DNA of 64,000 bases from Alitta virens (lineage: Eukaryota > Annelida > Polychaeta > Phyllodocida > Nereididae): the NCBI GenBank assembly GCA_932294295.1, contig OW028577.1, positions 5,979,501 to 6,043,500 of the forward strand, read 5' to 3'. Made by a program: the position numbers and the translations under genes. Under the pieces are notes generated by a model. The model was not told the DNA's origin and did not search any database. It worked only from the letters and a program-made list of their open reading frames with translations. Positions within the stretch are counted from its first letter, which is position 1. Each line of letters opens with the position of its first letter. Shown here in pieces: positions 48,701-61,716 of the stretch.

Positions 48701-51700
48701 GAGGACCTGAAGGTCAAGTGCTGACCTCTCCAGGAGAAGGAAGGTCATTAGGGAGGACAGTTCCACCTGAGTCGCCTCTTGATGACAATCTCAGCTGCAG
48801 CAACTCTATCGTGATGGACTTTAGTCTGTGGCCGGGGCGTTGGATGACTATTACCCGGTATATAAAAAAACGCACACACAGCATATCTCTTATATGCGTG
48901 ACTTCCATTCTCATTATTTCTTTTTTCTCAATGTTTTTCCTTCCTGTGTTTTCGGTCTTTCTGTCATTTATACCCCATGAGTGCATTGTGCGGGTAAGCC
49001 AAACATGGTCGTTCCCTTAATGCTTGAAATTATGGCCAAATAGGACTTAAGGAAGTAAAGAAGGCAAGTACACTGGGGTTGCTTACACGTTGTCATAGCG
49101 TCCAAAAGCCTTGTTAATGACCTGCTATGTTGCATTGTAAGCAATTGTTGAACTGTGCTAGTTCGTGCTAACCGCAACGCACATGGGTGAAAGAGCAGGC
49201 ACTTGCATGAGAAAAATTGTCTACAATGGTATTTATGGCTAAATTATTCAAATACATGCCACTCACATGTTCCTTGGTGACGTAGATAGGTCTGTTCATG
49301 ATGATCCACGTGACCGTCTCGTGGCACCCGGGTTGCGTCATGGAACCCTCGTACGTCATGAAGTCGTTCGTTTGGGGCAGCAACCCATGTATGGATAGGT
49401 GTCTGATTCGCACTTGCTGACCTGCAAAGAATATGAATAATTACATGCTTTCCTCTATTATTGGCATCGTTTGTTGTTGTTTTTTTCTACCAGAATGTCC
49501 ATGCGGTGTAGTCTCATTTAAAATTGTTTGTTATGTATTGGGTCGGCGTTTTGTGGCATCAATTGTGCAAGAAACATTTTAGTAAGATATCTTCAAAGGT
49601 TCTGGGTAACCAGAAGCAAAATAAAATTGTTGCATTATCTTGTAGTCAGAAAAACTTTGTGATGCTTGAAAAACAATTTCCTATTTGAAATGAACTGAAT
49701 CTAGTTACCTTTATATCTGACTTGTTTCAAATCATGGGATAGCATTTCAAACTCCATATTCGCCTTTTTACCAATCTGGAAGATAAAAAAGACCAAATGA
49801 CAGAATATACTTTATGGACAAGTGCTTCTAATTAAATCAAAGCTAGAGAAACGATTGAAGGCATTCTTGTTACGTGGAGATGGTGTGGGCGCAAGGAGGC
49901 ATAGAATGATGATAATGAATCTGATGAGAAACAAGGACAGCCATAAAGGACACTGAAGAACTATTAAGCAATATATCTTTGGGGGGAAATTAGGGAGAAA
50001 AAATGTAATTAAACAAGGAAAAAGATGCATAGCTGTAATGAACCGAGCAGCGGGAAAAACCAGTGCGAAAGATTGAAGAAAACGTAGTAAAGAAATCAGT
50101 AAAGAAATCAAGGATATGAATCAGGGAAAGGAATCAAGTGAAGAAATGAAGTAAAAATAATCAAGGAAAGGAATCAAGGGAAAGGAATCAAGGAAAGAAC
50201 CAACGCAAGATTGGAGTCCTACAGGAAAAAGAAAACACACAATTGCTTGCTTTTATTCACATCAATGCCTGGTGTATACTGAAGCAGACCTTGCCATCAA
50301 AACATTGTATTTGTGCAGAGAAATTGAGAAGATAGTTATGCCATCTAAAGATTTCAAAGGTATTCTGGGCACGTCTGCCTCCGCAGCCAGGCAGTGACCC
50401 GGAAGTGATAGCCAGTGCGGGACTAGCAGGTCACCCCAGTGAATTATGGGTAGAGGCTAAACATGCCATATTAGTTAAGTGATCGTCTTCAGTGGCCAAA
50501 ATAGAACCAGGGTAATGTAAGGGTGCTCGACCCGAATTTGGTAGCATTTAAATAATAAATAGATTTTTCAAACTTTGTCAATATCTTACCAAAGTTGTGG
50601 CTCTGTATGATTGACGATAATGGCTTCACTTTGTCATTGGGATGATTTCTTACAAGAAGCCATAGGAATATCTGTATGAATTCTAATGAGGAGGCGCTCA
50701 GTGTCATTTAGTTCCATTGTCTCGCAAATGAAATATGGCTAATTGCATCCTGGGAGTCTTATATAATAACTTAGTGTAACAGCCGGGTAATCTGCCACAA
50801 GCCTTAGCATTTTGGAATCACTAATTGTCCTATCAAGGCTGTCAGATACAATAAGCCCTATGTAATGAACTTAATGAATCCAAACTTCGTAATACCATTA
50901 TAGAATGTGGAATCACAATGGCAAGCCTTCCCATTTAGGAAACAGGCATAATCAATAAGCGAATGCCAGGCTTTGTTTGAGCTTCTGTCACCTTGGATGC
51001 CTTGAGTCTGTACAGCTCAGCAGTCATAATGCTTACTTAATACAGATCTGCCCACTCGCTGCATGATAATTCTATGCCTCTACAGTCAGTATCACTGCAC
51101 CATGACAGTCTGTGCATGGTAATGCTGCGTTGGGCGGTTTGCGATAGATACGGGACATTTGGTACATCGGATGAGTGGTTGATTACATCCCATCTCATCA
51201 TTGAATGTTCTGTAACAGAGGAGTACATGTAAATTTGACCAATCTCTTTTACCATAAATTGTGGAGTCAGATGGAAGTCGTTTTATTTTCAAGATGGTTA
51301 ATTCCGAAATGACATCAAGCGGATTTGGCTAATATGTTCTCATTGTTCAGGCCTTAGTTGAATGATGGCCTTATTAAAGATGATTTCTGCCGCGTTTTTG
51401 TTATGTTTCGCAGCAATATCTTTAATCTGGACCCTGCACAGCATTTCCTTGTTATGAGCCTCCCATTAGCTGGCTGTCCCCTGCTTGCAGACATTCAGAC
51501 ACTCAGATTCAGACAAACAAAATGTGCTGGGAATAAAAAGAGGATTGAAGGCAGAATGACAACGGTTAAAAGGGAGGCAGCGTGCTGGAAGGATGAGCAA
51601 ATGCTGATAAAGTGGAATGTGAAGTCATTGCCAGTTATTGTTCCAGTGATTGATGGCTTGTCTTCTTTAATAATTTTATCGAATTTTCACAGCGGCCTTG

Positions 51701-54700
51701 AACAAATATGAATTCATCACTTCTGCTTCTTAGATCTCAATAATCATCATGCTATGAATAATACACCATTAGGAGAAGCTGAAGGAGCTGGGAGGTGTTG
51801 GTTGCACTTATGAATGAATGATTGTACTAAGGGAGTGTTGAGTGGCCCAGTGGTTATATACTACTACTGTGGTGATGCTTGAACCCAGCCAAGACATTAG
51901 ACATTTTATTATTCACCAACACTCAAGTACATTAATTTATAAGTATTTGTGACAAAAAGAATGTATAAAAATAACATATAATGTGTTGGAAGGGGATACA
52001 TCCGAGTATTTACAAAATACCATTACCCAAGGGTGGATGTATCCCCTATTATATTTAAACATTTAGAATTTATTATTAATAAAGTAACAAAAATAGAGAA
52101 AAAATCAAATTAAAAAACAGTATAACACGAGTATGTGTCATAACACATTGCAAAATAATACAATATTTCAACTTATTGAGAAAAGCTGTGTGGATAAGGG
52201 AGTATATTTGGCAGATATTTATGCTTATAATAGGATTTCTTACCTGTACTAATAATCCAATGTATACTAGTCCATGTGGCGAATATTTTGCCTGAGTTAA
52301 ATTTCCATAAAGATCTGTGTTATAACCAATTATCTGTATCTGAAAATAAACAGTCCAATGACACAATTATAAGAAATTCACAAATATGTAAATATTTTTC
52401 TAACTAAGGTAAACTTTTTTTTAATGGTGTATTCTGAATTGTATTGTAATTAATCTACAAGTAGTCCAGTCGGCTTATAAGACCCTATGTCAGAGGCTGA
52501 TGTAATAATGAGCTGATGAGCTTTGGAATTGACGTTAAATGCTACCCCTTAACCAGATGGGTGGGGTTTTTCACATCCCATATCGCAGACACCAAGTGCC
52601 CAACGCAGTTTTATGGTTGCAACCGTCGAACCCAGGGCTACCAAAATAGCCAATCAATGTCTTAACCACTAGACTACACTAAGACATATTTTGTTGGTAT
52701 GAGAAAAGTACCTCGGCAGGAAAAGACTGTCCATTGATGGTGTGCTCAGAACCCATGGAATCAATGCTGCCGAAATGGAAGATGATCTCACACACTTTGT
52801 AGTTGTAGGTGAGTGGACCTGCAGATATGTTGACCACGTGCGGCCCTGATTCGTCCAACAAAATCTTCACGTCGTGGCCCGTGTTCACCAATGTGCCACT
52901 CATCTGAATAAAATAAATTTACAAATACATGTTAAATGGTGATATGATATATTAAAGCAGACATGGAAAGTGTGACATGATGGATGACTGACATCATTGT
53001 GTATAAGTATTATATAATGTGCATGCCCCTAGGGGCACTCGAGTGCATTTAATAAAATAAACCAGGGTAAATATTTTGAGTGATATAATAACTATGAAAT
53101 GCACAGGCAAAGTATGACCAGAACAGAACAGTATTTAAGAGAACAAACAATCTCGTTTTATACAGACATGCCTCTAATAAGTGAGCGCACACTCAAATAA
53201 AGTAATGCTGGTAAATAATATTTTGAGTACAAACAACAGTGTTCATTGAATTCACCTGCAAAAATATATTCAACAGGCGACTGTGTTTTCCCCAGTCCTT
53301 TTCCCTATTCTTTCACTCAAACTGCTGTTAAATGCTGGTGAATGTAATTTAGACCCCATGAAAGATATAAATAACTGGCTGCAAAAGTCAATATCGTTTA
53401 TGCCGCGTTGCTTGTTTTTCAGAATTTATCAATGTTTATGATTGATGTTTTCAACTGAGATAGATGGTAGCCTGTCATCGTTGCTTTCCCTGGATGTAAA
53501 TAAAAACAGTTTTAAGCTCTATCGAAATGGTATTTTGGCATGTAATGGTTTTTGGATCAGTTTGAGTGTCAAAAGGCCCAGATTCAATTTGGGGCAGGGG
53601 ACCAAATGGTTCTTGGGAAGTAGTAAACCTTGACCAGTTGATCAGTGGCCCATGAGGAATCTGCCCTGCTCATTATTGGCAGATCTTCTGCTTGGATGAT
53701 GACTGGACAGCTTAGGCAGCCAGGCACCGAAATAGCTGGCACCAAGTTGGTTGGCCTTGCTAGAAATCATGACGATTGAGGGCGGCTATAATTGAGGACT
53801 GACTGAGCATTGGATGAGCATTGGTGGAGCAACTGGAGGCTATCTTGTTTCTCTGCTGACTTGCTCCGGATGATCTCCCTCATATGGTGGCTCCTGTTTC
53901 TGCTATTCTGACGATCTGCAACCTCCCCATTGTCCATACATCTCGTTTCGGGCTCCCCTGTTGATATTATGGACCAATAAACAAGCCAAACAGTTTCTCT
54001 AGTCATCAGCTCTGCTCTTTCTGGTCTTGTATGTCAGAGGTAGTATGGTACCGTCAATCTGTTTCGTGTTTACGAGATTTGCTGATTTTTCTTTTCTCTC
54101 CTGTGTTTGTATGTAAAATCACACACACCTTTCCACAGTACTGAGAGCTGAACCCTGAGAAACGAACGTTATGGCCACCTTCTACGCCTTCTGATTTTCT
54201 GTCGTCTTTTCATTTCTTGTTTACAAACATATCTGCATGTAAAGCCGATTATTTTGCATGCTGTTTGAGTGTCTTAACCGTGAAGAAATGTAGCAGCATT
54301 GGACCACCTTGGGTGACCCCTAATCCACCGGTCACTTCGTACATGACCTAACAGCCCAAATGTGCCTAACAAGCATGCTGAACAGAGCATTGGTTCTTTT
54401 AATTCGAATGTGAAGCGAATGCTAATTCCAGGGAATGTCGATGATTGTAAAGCTTAATGCTACTTTTACATTGTGTGGTGTTTTAGGGTCATTGTGGCTC
54501 CATGACCCTTAGCAATCCAACCGGGTATCTAATAGGGCCCCATTTCCGCTTCAGCAGTAATGGCGGAGGATAGAGGAAGGAGGGTGTGAATCAAGTCGTG
54601 ATTATCATTCTTTAAAGGCATTGCACCTTGCTGCTTGGCTTGTCTCGTGTTCAATACAGAGCAATATTGTATGCTTATCTTGCTAACAAGCCACTAGGAT

Positions 54701-57700
54701 GACTCCGGCTACATTCTTCATCTGCTCAGCCTGACAGCGACTTGCTTTGGGGAATCCTCCATGTCGGTATCTCATCGAACGAGAACGAGGCTGTCTCCAT
54801 GGCAACCCCAAACATGGCTGCCACCGTCCCAGTGACAAACGGATCAAGGAGGAACTCTGCTTCTGCCAGCTAGCCTACTGGGGCCTACTGGGGCGACTGG
54901 GGTGGGGTCGTTATTTTGCAATCGCTTAAGCCCTCCACCGAATTCCATCGTCTCCAACCCCTCTGTTTTGGGAGGAATAAGAAAGCAAAAAGGGTGAAGC
55001 AATGAGTTGCTGGTGAGAGCCACTCTGCCTTATCCTCTCATCACACAAGACAAAAGTCTGCGAGCGTTTGGTACAGCTCGTTAGGACTGATTTATTGCAA
55101 ATTAAAACAGCAGCTTTAAGCTCGTTGTGTGTGGTATACCGCCTCCCATGACCCATGCAATATGCAACAGAAGTACACTAGAGCGCCTTATGGCCAATCC
55201 CTTTCATGCCAACACTTCGGCTGCGAATTTACTACCCATGTATCAAACTGCGGAATGTTGTAAAACATCCATTCATATGTACATGGAGTATGCAATTTAT
55301 CAATCACCACAGCATTGTGATGCTCCTGTCACATAGTTCCACTTGGTGACTGCAACAGCTGCTTATAATGTTAGATCTGTTCACAATGCTCCTGTCACAT
55401 AGTTCCACTTGGTGACTGGGGCGGGGGCCTAGCTCAGAGGTAGCGCTCTGGGCTTCCAACCGCTGGGTCCCGGGTTCGATTCCCGGTCGAGCCTAAGTCG
55501 GATGGCTGTTTCCTCCTTCGTCTCATTGCCATGGTCTCTGCTTGTCCTAATTAGCCCATCAGGTGCAGAAATACAGGACGTAAAGCCCTAATCCACCCAC
55601 CCACCCACTTGGTGACTGCAACAGCTTCTTATAATGTTAGATCTGTGGAACAGTTGTAGGGGCCTATTTAGTACTGAAGCGTGCATGCTATGATGGTACC
55701 TACTTACCGTATTCGAAGTCAAAATGGGGCCTACTTTTATATAATTTTCTTTGATGTTTTTGACTAATGTACAATTCAGGATGGAGTTGTTACCGAGGTA
55801 TTTTTGGTAGCACAACAACAAGGAATGTGCACTTACTTGTAGAAGTGAGCAGCTCTAGGACGACAATACAGATTTAGCAGAGGGAAAAGAAGGACCTGAG
55901 GGAAGCATTGGGACAGACAGATGAAGGAGAGAAAGAAATGACAAAGTACAGGAGGGAGGCATAGCCAGATGCCATCCATCGACTGTCGCAATCAACAAAG
56001 GCAAGAGGTTGAGGAGTGGGTGAGCAGACTTCGCTTGGTTGCCCCAGAAAGTGCTTGCCAAGTTTATATAGCCTGACATGGCAAGTTGACTGTAGAGCAC
56101 ACTGGAGAAGAGATGAGGGGATGATGGAAAGGACATTGAGGCATACACTTGGCCAGCAGGATGCCGTAAAGGCTGGTTGAGGACATGGCTGGCTGGCCAC
56201 TGGTCAGCCCTTGCATGCGAAGTGCCCACAACTGCCAGTTATCTTTGTTCGACACTAGTTGCTTGCTACTGCAACCCAAACGGTATGCCCCAAGCAACAC
56301 TAAGTCACCTCAACAAGTAGACAATTGTCATTACTCGCAATGCAATCAGTGTCCTGTGTCTATTATTCATGAGAATTTGGTGGAAATACTTGAGCATTGT
56401 CCTGTTCGGTGCTTCGCTTGATTAGACAAGGGTATGATCCAAGGCGCTCGGTTGTAACCTGTCCTTGTTGTAACTAACAAATTGTTAGTATAAGCGGAGT
56501 CTCCGTGGGTACTATGTGGAGAATGAAACACGCTGTGAACCTTGTGATCCAGTAATCAACAGGTCTGCACTTGCCAGTTGTTGTCGTGTAGCAAGTGCTA
56601 CCGTCAAGAGGCCACCTGAGGGGATTACATTCATTAGATACCAGGAGGACACGGTCATCTGTCTAGTAAGTTTTCCAGTTGCAACCCTTTGGCTCTGAGG
56701 TCAAATGGCGATCGATGATGTCATGCTGTTTGTGCATTGGGATCCTCAGATAGAAAGACCTCTGGGGGCCGAGAGGGCATCTGCTGTGGCCCACCCCCTG
56801 CCAAGGGACTTCTGCCATCAGTAAACCTGCTATCTGACGTGGCCGGCTGTAGCAAGTCAGTGGAACACACCAAGTCCTTTTATGACCTCCCAGATGCACC
56901 CACCGAGACGTCTCCCTCTGTTGCTTCGCTTTATTCTTCTTTTACTTTCCCATCAGTTTGCCTCCCAGCCTCTGTAGCAGCCTCGGCAGCAGCCCATGTA
57001 GCAGTCCTTGGACCCTTTTCAGCTTCACCTTTCAAAATAGTTAAGAAAAGGGGGCCTTCGCAGCTTCACAGACATTGTTTTCCATTGTCTCAGTGCTGCT
57101 GGTCTAAATCTTTACACAAATGACTGCCCTAAGCGCATAATGATGATACTTGTATTAGAAAAGACTATTTAAAATGACTGTGTGCTGTTCATCTAATAAT
57201 ATTAATAAACATTTTTATTTTAGAATATTATTCAAACTCCTAGCTATCCATATGTCATGTCTCGCCCAAGTGCAATTTTAATTGCTAGGCTTTCTCTTTT
57301 TTTTTACGTGTGGTCCAGTGCATCTTTAGACGGAGTATACTGAACACAATACATAAATGTCAAGTCCTAAAATTACTTTGCACTTGAAGAACATGAACGT
57401 CCAAGTAAAAATCCCCGCTCAAATGGAATACCATAAAAACAACTGAAGCACACATGTAACTGTTTTGTAGTCTCCTCAAGACCAGGCCTTGCAAATACAT
57501 CATATACTTTCAAAAGGGTTTCATTGTCCTTCCAAGGCCAGATTTTAGCTGAAAGGAATCCAGGACAAAAGACATGGGGCACTGGGGTTAATGCTATGGG
57601 AACTATAGTTTGGAGGAGTTTTGCGACAAGCAATGACAGACTGATGGGTAGTTACCATTGCCCTGTGTAGTACTCAGTCTATTGCATTCCTAGTGGTCTA

Positions 57701-57889
57701 GTTTCATACCATATAGAACAGTACGGTGTCATAAGGAGGAAGATGTACTCACCCGATGTTTGTCGACTTTAAGATGTTTGAGAGTTGGGTCGTAAAGTAA
57801 TAGGAGAGGGTCTATGTTGATGGGCGACTGATGTTTCCCTTTGCTGCACATGTTCCACTCAGGGTTCACTATTCCCCAGAAGTCTGGAC
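45782..57889 (-). CDS. CA10: Carbonic-anhydrase-related protein, CA10/CA11-like (5' partial, 7 exons seen)
   Basis: CA10/CA11 are secreted, catalytically inactive carbonic anhydrase relatives; vertebrate members bind neurexins. Exons in transcript order: 57889-57753, 52903-52712, 52339-52244, 49775-49709, 49421-49267, 47879-47748 and, less surely, 45853-45782. Phases agree and give 282 complete residues; the signal peptide and first exons are missing. Diagnostic strings are FWGIVNPEWNMCSKGKHQSP, NISAGPLTYNYKVCEI, SEHTINGQSFPAE, YEGSMTQPGCHETVTWIIMN and VNNRPVRTNIN. Two of the three zinc histidines are lost: position 94 is Ile in EIIFHFGS and 119 is Gln in IQIIGYN, while His96 is kept. Cysteines in NMCSKG and QPGCHE match the family disulfide. 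The last exon (PAFGTAADEVF onward) does not resemble known CA10 tails, so that part is tentative. Confidence 0.88.
45854..47747 (-). other. Last intron of the CA10-like gene, nothing recognised
   Basis: About 1.9 kb without a recognisable gene or repeat on either strand. If the proposed terminal exon is wrong, the true one could lie here or further left. Confidence 0.4.
47880..49266 (-). other. CA10-like intron, nothing recognised
   Basis: Intron between the two penultimate conserved exons. No gene was found on either strand. Confidence 0.6.
49776..52243 (-). other. CA10-like intron, with a purine-rich tract
   Basis: A 2.5-kb intron. Near 50085-50210 it has an imperfect purine-rich tandem built on aaaggaatcaagg. 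A small hairpin at 51991-52047 pairs aggggatacatcc with ggatgtatcccct. No gene is seen. Confidence 0.6.
52460..52680 (-). mobile_element. tRNA-derived SINE-like element, second family
   Basis: On the minus strand tagtctagtggttaagac (A-box, about 52661-52678) and gggttcgac (B-box, 52625-52633) form a tRNA-like head. It is followed by a body with gcgttgggcacttggtgtctg and cccacccatctggttaagg. No target-site duplication was found, and the 3' end is approximate. Confidence 0.45.
55321..55651. repeat. 66-bp tandem duplication split by a SINE
   Basis: A segment starting tgctcctgtcacatagttcc and running through ataatgttagatctgt occurs at 55321-55386 and again from 55387. The second copy is interrupted at 55418 by SINE copy 2 and resumes after 55606. 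The duplication therefore predates the SINE insertion. Confidence 0.85.
55419..55605 (+). mobile_element. tRNA-derived SINE, copy 2
   Basis: The best preserved of three copies. The head is tRNA-like, with A-box tagctcagaggtagcgc, an anticodon-loop-like cttccaa and a perfect T-arm cccgggttcgattcccgg. The body is as in the other copies and the tail is (ccca)n. Duplications cacttggtgactg lie at 55406-55418 and 55606-55618. The loop recalls tRNA-Gly(TCC), but the acceptor stem does not pair, so it is not a functional tRNA. Confidence 0.92.
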
Positions 57890-57990
57890 CTAAAAACATA
57901 CAAAGAATCAACTGTTAGAAATAAGACAAAAGTAGAAAGACGTGCAGTTAATTCAGTGCAATTTCATGATTTAATCAGCAACGTGGCCTT

Positions 57991-58080
57991 AATACCAAAT
58001 TTAGTGTATTACTCGGCAGAAATACCAAATTGAGTGTATTACTTGGCAGAAATGCTAAATTGAATGTATTACTTGGCAGA
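57991..58080. repeat. Three tandem 30-bp repeats
   Basis: Units at 57991-58020, 58021-58050 and 58051-58080 share a pattern aataccaaattgagtgtatt then acttggcaga, with a few substitutions each. Confidence 0.85.
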
Positions 58081-60548
58081 AATGCACGCGGTGTGTGATG
58101 GTTCGTTTTCTGTCCAAATTCAGTTTCTGTTGGACCATCACTTTGATTGACACCACTCGCAATTTTATGGGAGGTTATATTGAGTCTGAATGGTGCATTT
58201 CGAGGGAAGATGGGCGTTTTGAGATTATCACTCCGATGGCATGTCAAAACACACCATCACCGGAGTCATATTGCAAGTGTGTGAAAGGCACTCCGGATGT
58301 TCCTGTGGCAGAATTAATTTTGCTGGGGACCTGGTGGCGACACTGCCTCCTTCTCCTGCCTCGGTATTTGCGAAAGATGATCTGGTCCTAGTGCAGACAG
58401 CCGATCTCTAAGCATCACAATTGAGTAGGCTAGAGATGGCAGGGCAGGGACACAATCGACCAACTCACTTATTCATAGTTTTCTATTTCCCCACTCTCCT
58501 TTCTCTATGTTGCATGTAAACCCAGTTCATAAAATGGTTATCCTAGCCTACACCCACGCCAAACTGGGTTTTTTGTAAGGAACAGCAGCAGATGGAGAAT
58601 GGTTTTCATAGTGAATACAACCCAACTTCGCTGAACTATCACATATAAATTATGGCATTTTCGGAATTGACCATAGGAATGCTGCTGATGCCTTGGGAAG
58701 ACAAGTTTTTCTTTAAATCATACCAATACATTAACATGTACTTCTTTTTATTACTTTGATTTTTTGTTAAACTGATAATTAAGAACACATATCTCCAATG
58801 GTTTGGGGTATATGATCAGCAATTAATTCACTGAATAACTTTGAAATCATTAATCATGCTTGTACAAGTGTTGTTGCCAAAGGGGATGTAGTCGATCATC
58901 CACTGAACTGCCGCAATTTTAAGACTTATGGTTTATTATAATCATAAGAATTTGAATGAATACTGAGGCGGAGAAAACAATATTCATGGTGCACAGAGAA
59001 TACAATGAAGAGCAGATTCCTTGGGAAAGACAACACATTTGGCACCACCCTATCAGCTGCGGCTGTAGGACTTTCCAAAAAGACAGGGACATGCAGAGAT
59101 GTGTGATTAAAAAGCCAGATGATTGCTTGTTGCCTGAAGGACTGCAACTCTTGCTGCTGGTGTCTCCGTGCTTGATAGGGAAATCACGAGGGATTGTTTA
59201 TAAGAGCAGCCATCAATGCTGCTGATGCCTATAGCTGCTGCTCCAGGCCAATATTTACTTTGTAATTAGGTTGAGAAACGCCGGGTTTGCTCTTGTATTA
59301 TGTGCTTGATTATGTTCCCTTGCTGATGGTATCATTGAATAAATCTTGCATTGAATGTGCCGTGCTAAGAACTCGCTTCAAACTTAATAGAAAGCCACGG
59401 GTTCTGGCTGTGTTGGCAGCAGCCATTAGCTTAAGTTTACCAGTGCAAACTGCCTTTTGTGAAGCTGCAAAGACTAATGCACAAGACTGTCAGAAATGGG
59501 GAAGGGGTAAACTGAGCAGGGCAGGTCTACAGTCAGGCATCTAGATGCTAAGATGGTAAGAGCCACAGAGACCAAAAAAATATATTAAAAAATACAGCAT
59601 TGTTGTGGAGTATGTGGAGTCAAGGCTGTGTTTAGTGGACAAATGACTCCTCATAACTTGTAATAATCTATAGGACTTTGTAATGATAATAGTACACCCC
59701 AAGGTCGTTGCCCTGCTAGAGAGTTTTGAGGTGGCATTGTTTTGCCCTGGGTTTTCTCCAAACTCCTCATTGTGATTGGCCAAGAAAAGGCAGACTGAGA
59801 GAGTGACGTGTGCAAACATGGATCCCTGAATAGAGGAGGATCATGTGACCCGCTGCAATCTAAGGGATTGCCAAGTAAAATGACGATGTCCGCTTTGCCC
59901 CACCTCCCCAAGAATTGCACCCAACTAAGTCCCCGTCCTTCTCTTCACTAAGTCACGATCAATTGATCCAATGCCAGAGAAGTTGAAGAAGAAAACGCAT
60001 GAAAAATTAAATGAGTCTCAGACTGCTAACAACAATTGCTTGAGTAAAGTGCTTGAGCAGTGCATAACATTGGTTGTCTTCACTGCTATGCATAGAAGAT
60101 ACAGGAAAAATTCTCATACACAAAAGAATAGATATTCATCCATTCACTTCCCAGTCCCTTCGTGCACATGCAAACACAACATGATATGGCAGCTTACTAT
60201 GGCTCCGTTATTTACTGTTACTGTATACCGAGTTACTCTTTCTGAAATGCCTAGGGTTTGCTCTGAGTGGTTACACCAAAGCAGTCTGGAAAGGTCATCA
60301 TTTTTGGGGGAGCTTCATATGAGATGACTGGTCTTCTAATGTCTCTCTTGACACAAGATTCCCATGACCAAAACACTCGTTGTTCGTGTAGGGGATGTTT
60401 TAGACCATATAAATGTACTACATAAAAGCAACCATCATACAAAAAAATTATTTTGTCTGTCCATCGACAAAACTATCCAAAAGGAAGATCATAGCCAGTG
60501 AATCATGTCTTCTGGGCAAGGTAGCCCACCCATTTGATAGATAAATAG

Positions 60549-60577
60549 ACAGATAGAAAGATAGATAGATAGATATG
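60549..60577. repeat. GATA microsatellite
   Basis: A short imperfect run of (gata)n, gatagaaagatagatagat and onward. Confidence 0.8.
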
Positions 60578-61515
60578 GAAAGTACAGTCCTCTAAGGCAA
60601 CTTCTTGCCGCTATTGAGGGTTGATTGATGAGGCGCGAGAGAGGAGTCCATCTATGCCACACATTTACCCCATAGGTAGGACCTTTTACTTGCCTCAGCC
60701 CAGGGTTCGATTTCGAGTTAGATGATATTGTTATCCTTTAAAATTGAACATAAATTTAGTTGTGGATAATACACACTATCTTGTATGGCAAATAAGATCC
60801 TGTCTATTGTGATCTACCTCATCAATCAAGTGTTGACCGACAAAAACTTCATTTTGAGGACTGAACTGTTCTTATTCAAACTACTTCCCCTCGAAGGCAA
60901 ATGTAGGTCATTGGAGCGCCACCAAACGGCTGTGTTAGGAGAAGCCCGGATGATGATGTCTCTTGGCTAGGGGATCAATCAAGGCAGTGTAATGGATCCC
61001 ATGTTATCCCTGTCCTAGCAACGCTCCAGTGATGTCACTGACATGATCATTGTGACGGAGAGCCCTGCACCGTGTTAATACTGCACTGCACACCCTGGCC
61101 AACGGTCATTGTTTTGCATCGCCCTATTGATTCGTACAGTGGGAGCCAAAGATAATCATGGCATTTACACCTTCTTTGTACTCAGCTGTTAGCATTCCAA
61201 TTTGTGCTCAAAAAGAGGCTTAACACTTATCACAGATGTGGGAAGAAAGGGATAAACAATATGACGACTGACTCGAGTGTTATAATAAACTCCAGTTATC
61301 TCTTTGGTAACTGTATTGTATTGCGTCGTTGTGACAGTGTATTTACTCGTCGGCCTTTTGTACCTTGGATGACTGGCAGCCAGAAGTAAACACAAAGATG
61401 ATAAGAATAGATGCCATCATTTTCTTGTCTCAACTGAAAACCTATATAATGTTTGTGCTTTAAAAAAAATAGGTTACTCCCACTGAAGAAGAAGACAAGA
61501 AGGATTTAAGAAGGA

Positions 61516-61701
61516 AGGCTGGGGGCCTAGCTCAGAGGTAGCGCTCAGGGCTTCCAACCGCAAGGTCCTGGGTTCGATTACCAGTCGAGCTTAGGTTGGA
61601 TGGCTGTTTCAACCTTCATCTCATTGCGATGGTCTCTGCCTGTCCTAATTAGCCCATCAGGGGCAGAAATACAGGACGTAAAGCCCTAATCACACACACA
61701 C
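61516..61701 (+). mobile_element. tRNA-derived SINE, copy 3
   Basis: Same head, body and length as the copies at 30736 and 55419, ending in a (ca)n tail. Perfect 15-bp duplications aggatttaagaagga lie at 61501-61515 and 61702-61716. Confidence 0.92.
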
Positions 61702-61716
61702 AGGATTTAAGAAGGA

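Larger units (their letters stand above)
52904..57752 (-). other. Long CA10-like intron (4.8 kb)
   Basis: It separates the exon ending KVDKHR from the one starting MSGTLVNTG. It contains SINE copy 2 and a small tandem duplication (55321-55651) but no gene that I can recognise. Confidence 0.6.
57890..61515. other. Intron or upstream DNA of the CA10-like gene
   Basis: No further exon with CA10 similarity (such as the expected WWAYK-type N-terminal exon) was found. It contains the 30-bp triple repeat at 57991-58080 and a GATA microsatellite. Confidence 0.45.

Noticed and set aside
55419..55505. Functional tRNA gene
   Set aside because: A-box, anticodon-like loop and T-arm are present, but the acceptor stem does not pair. 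The unit continues into a shared body with target-site duplications, so it is a SINE head.
55855..57123. Several open frames of 78-128 residues in the CA10-like intron
   Set aside because: No recognisable domain, no consistent splice partners and composition like the surrounding intron.
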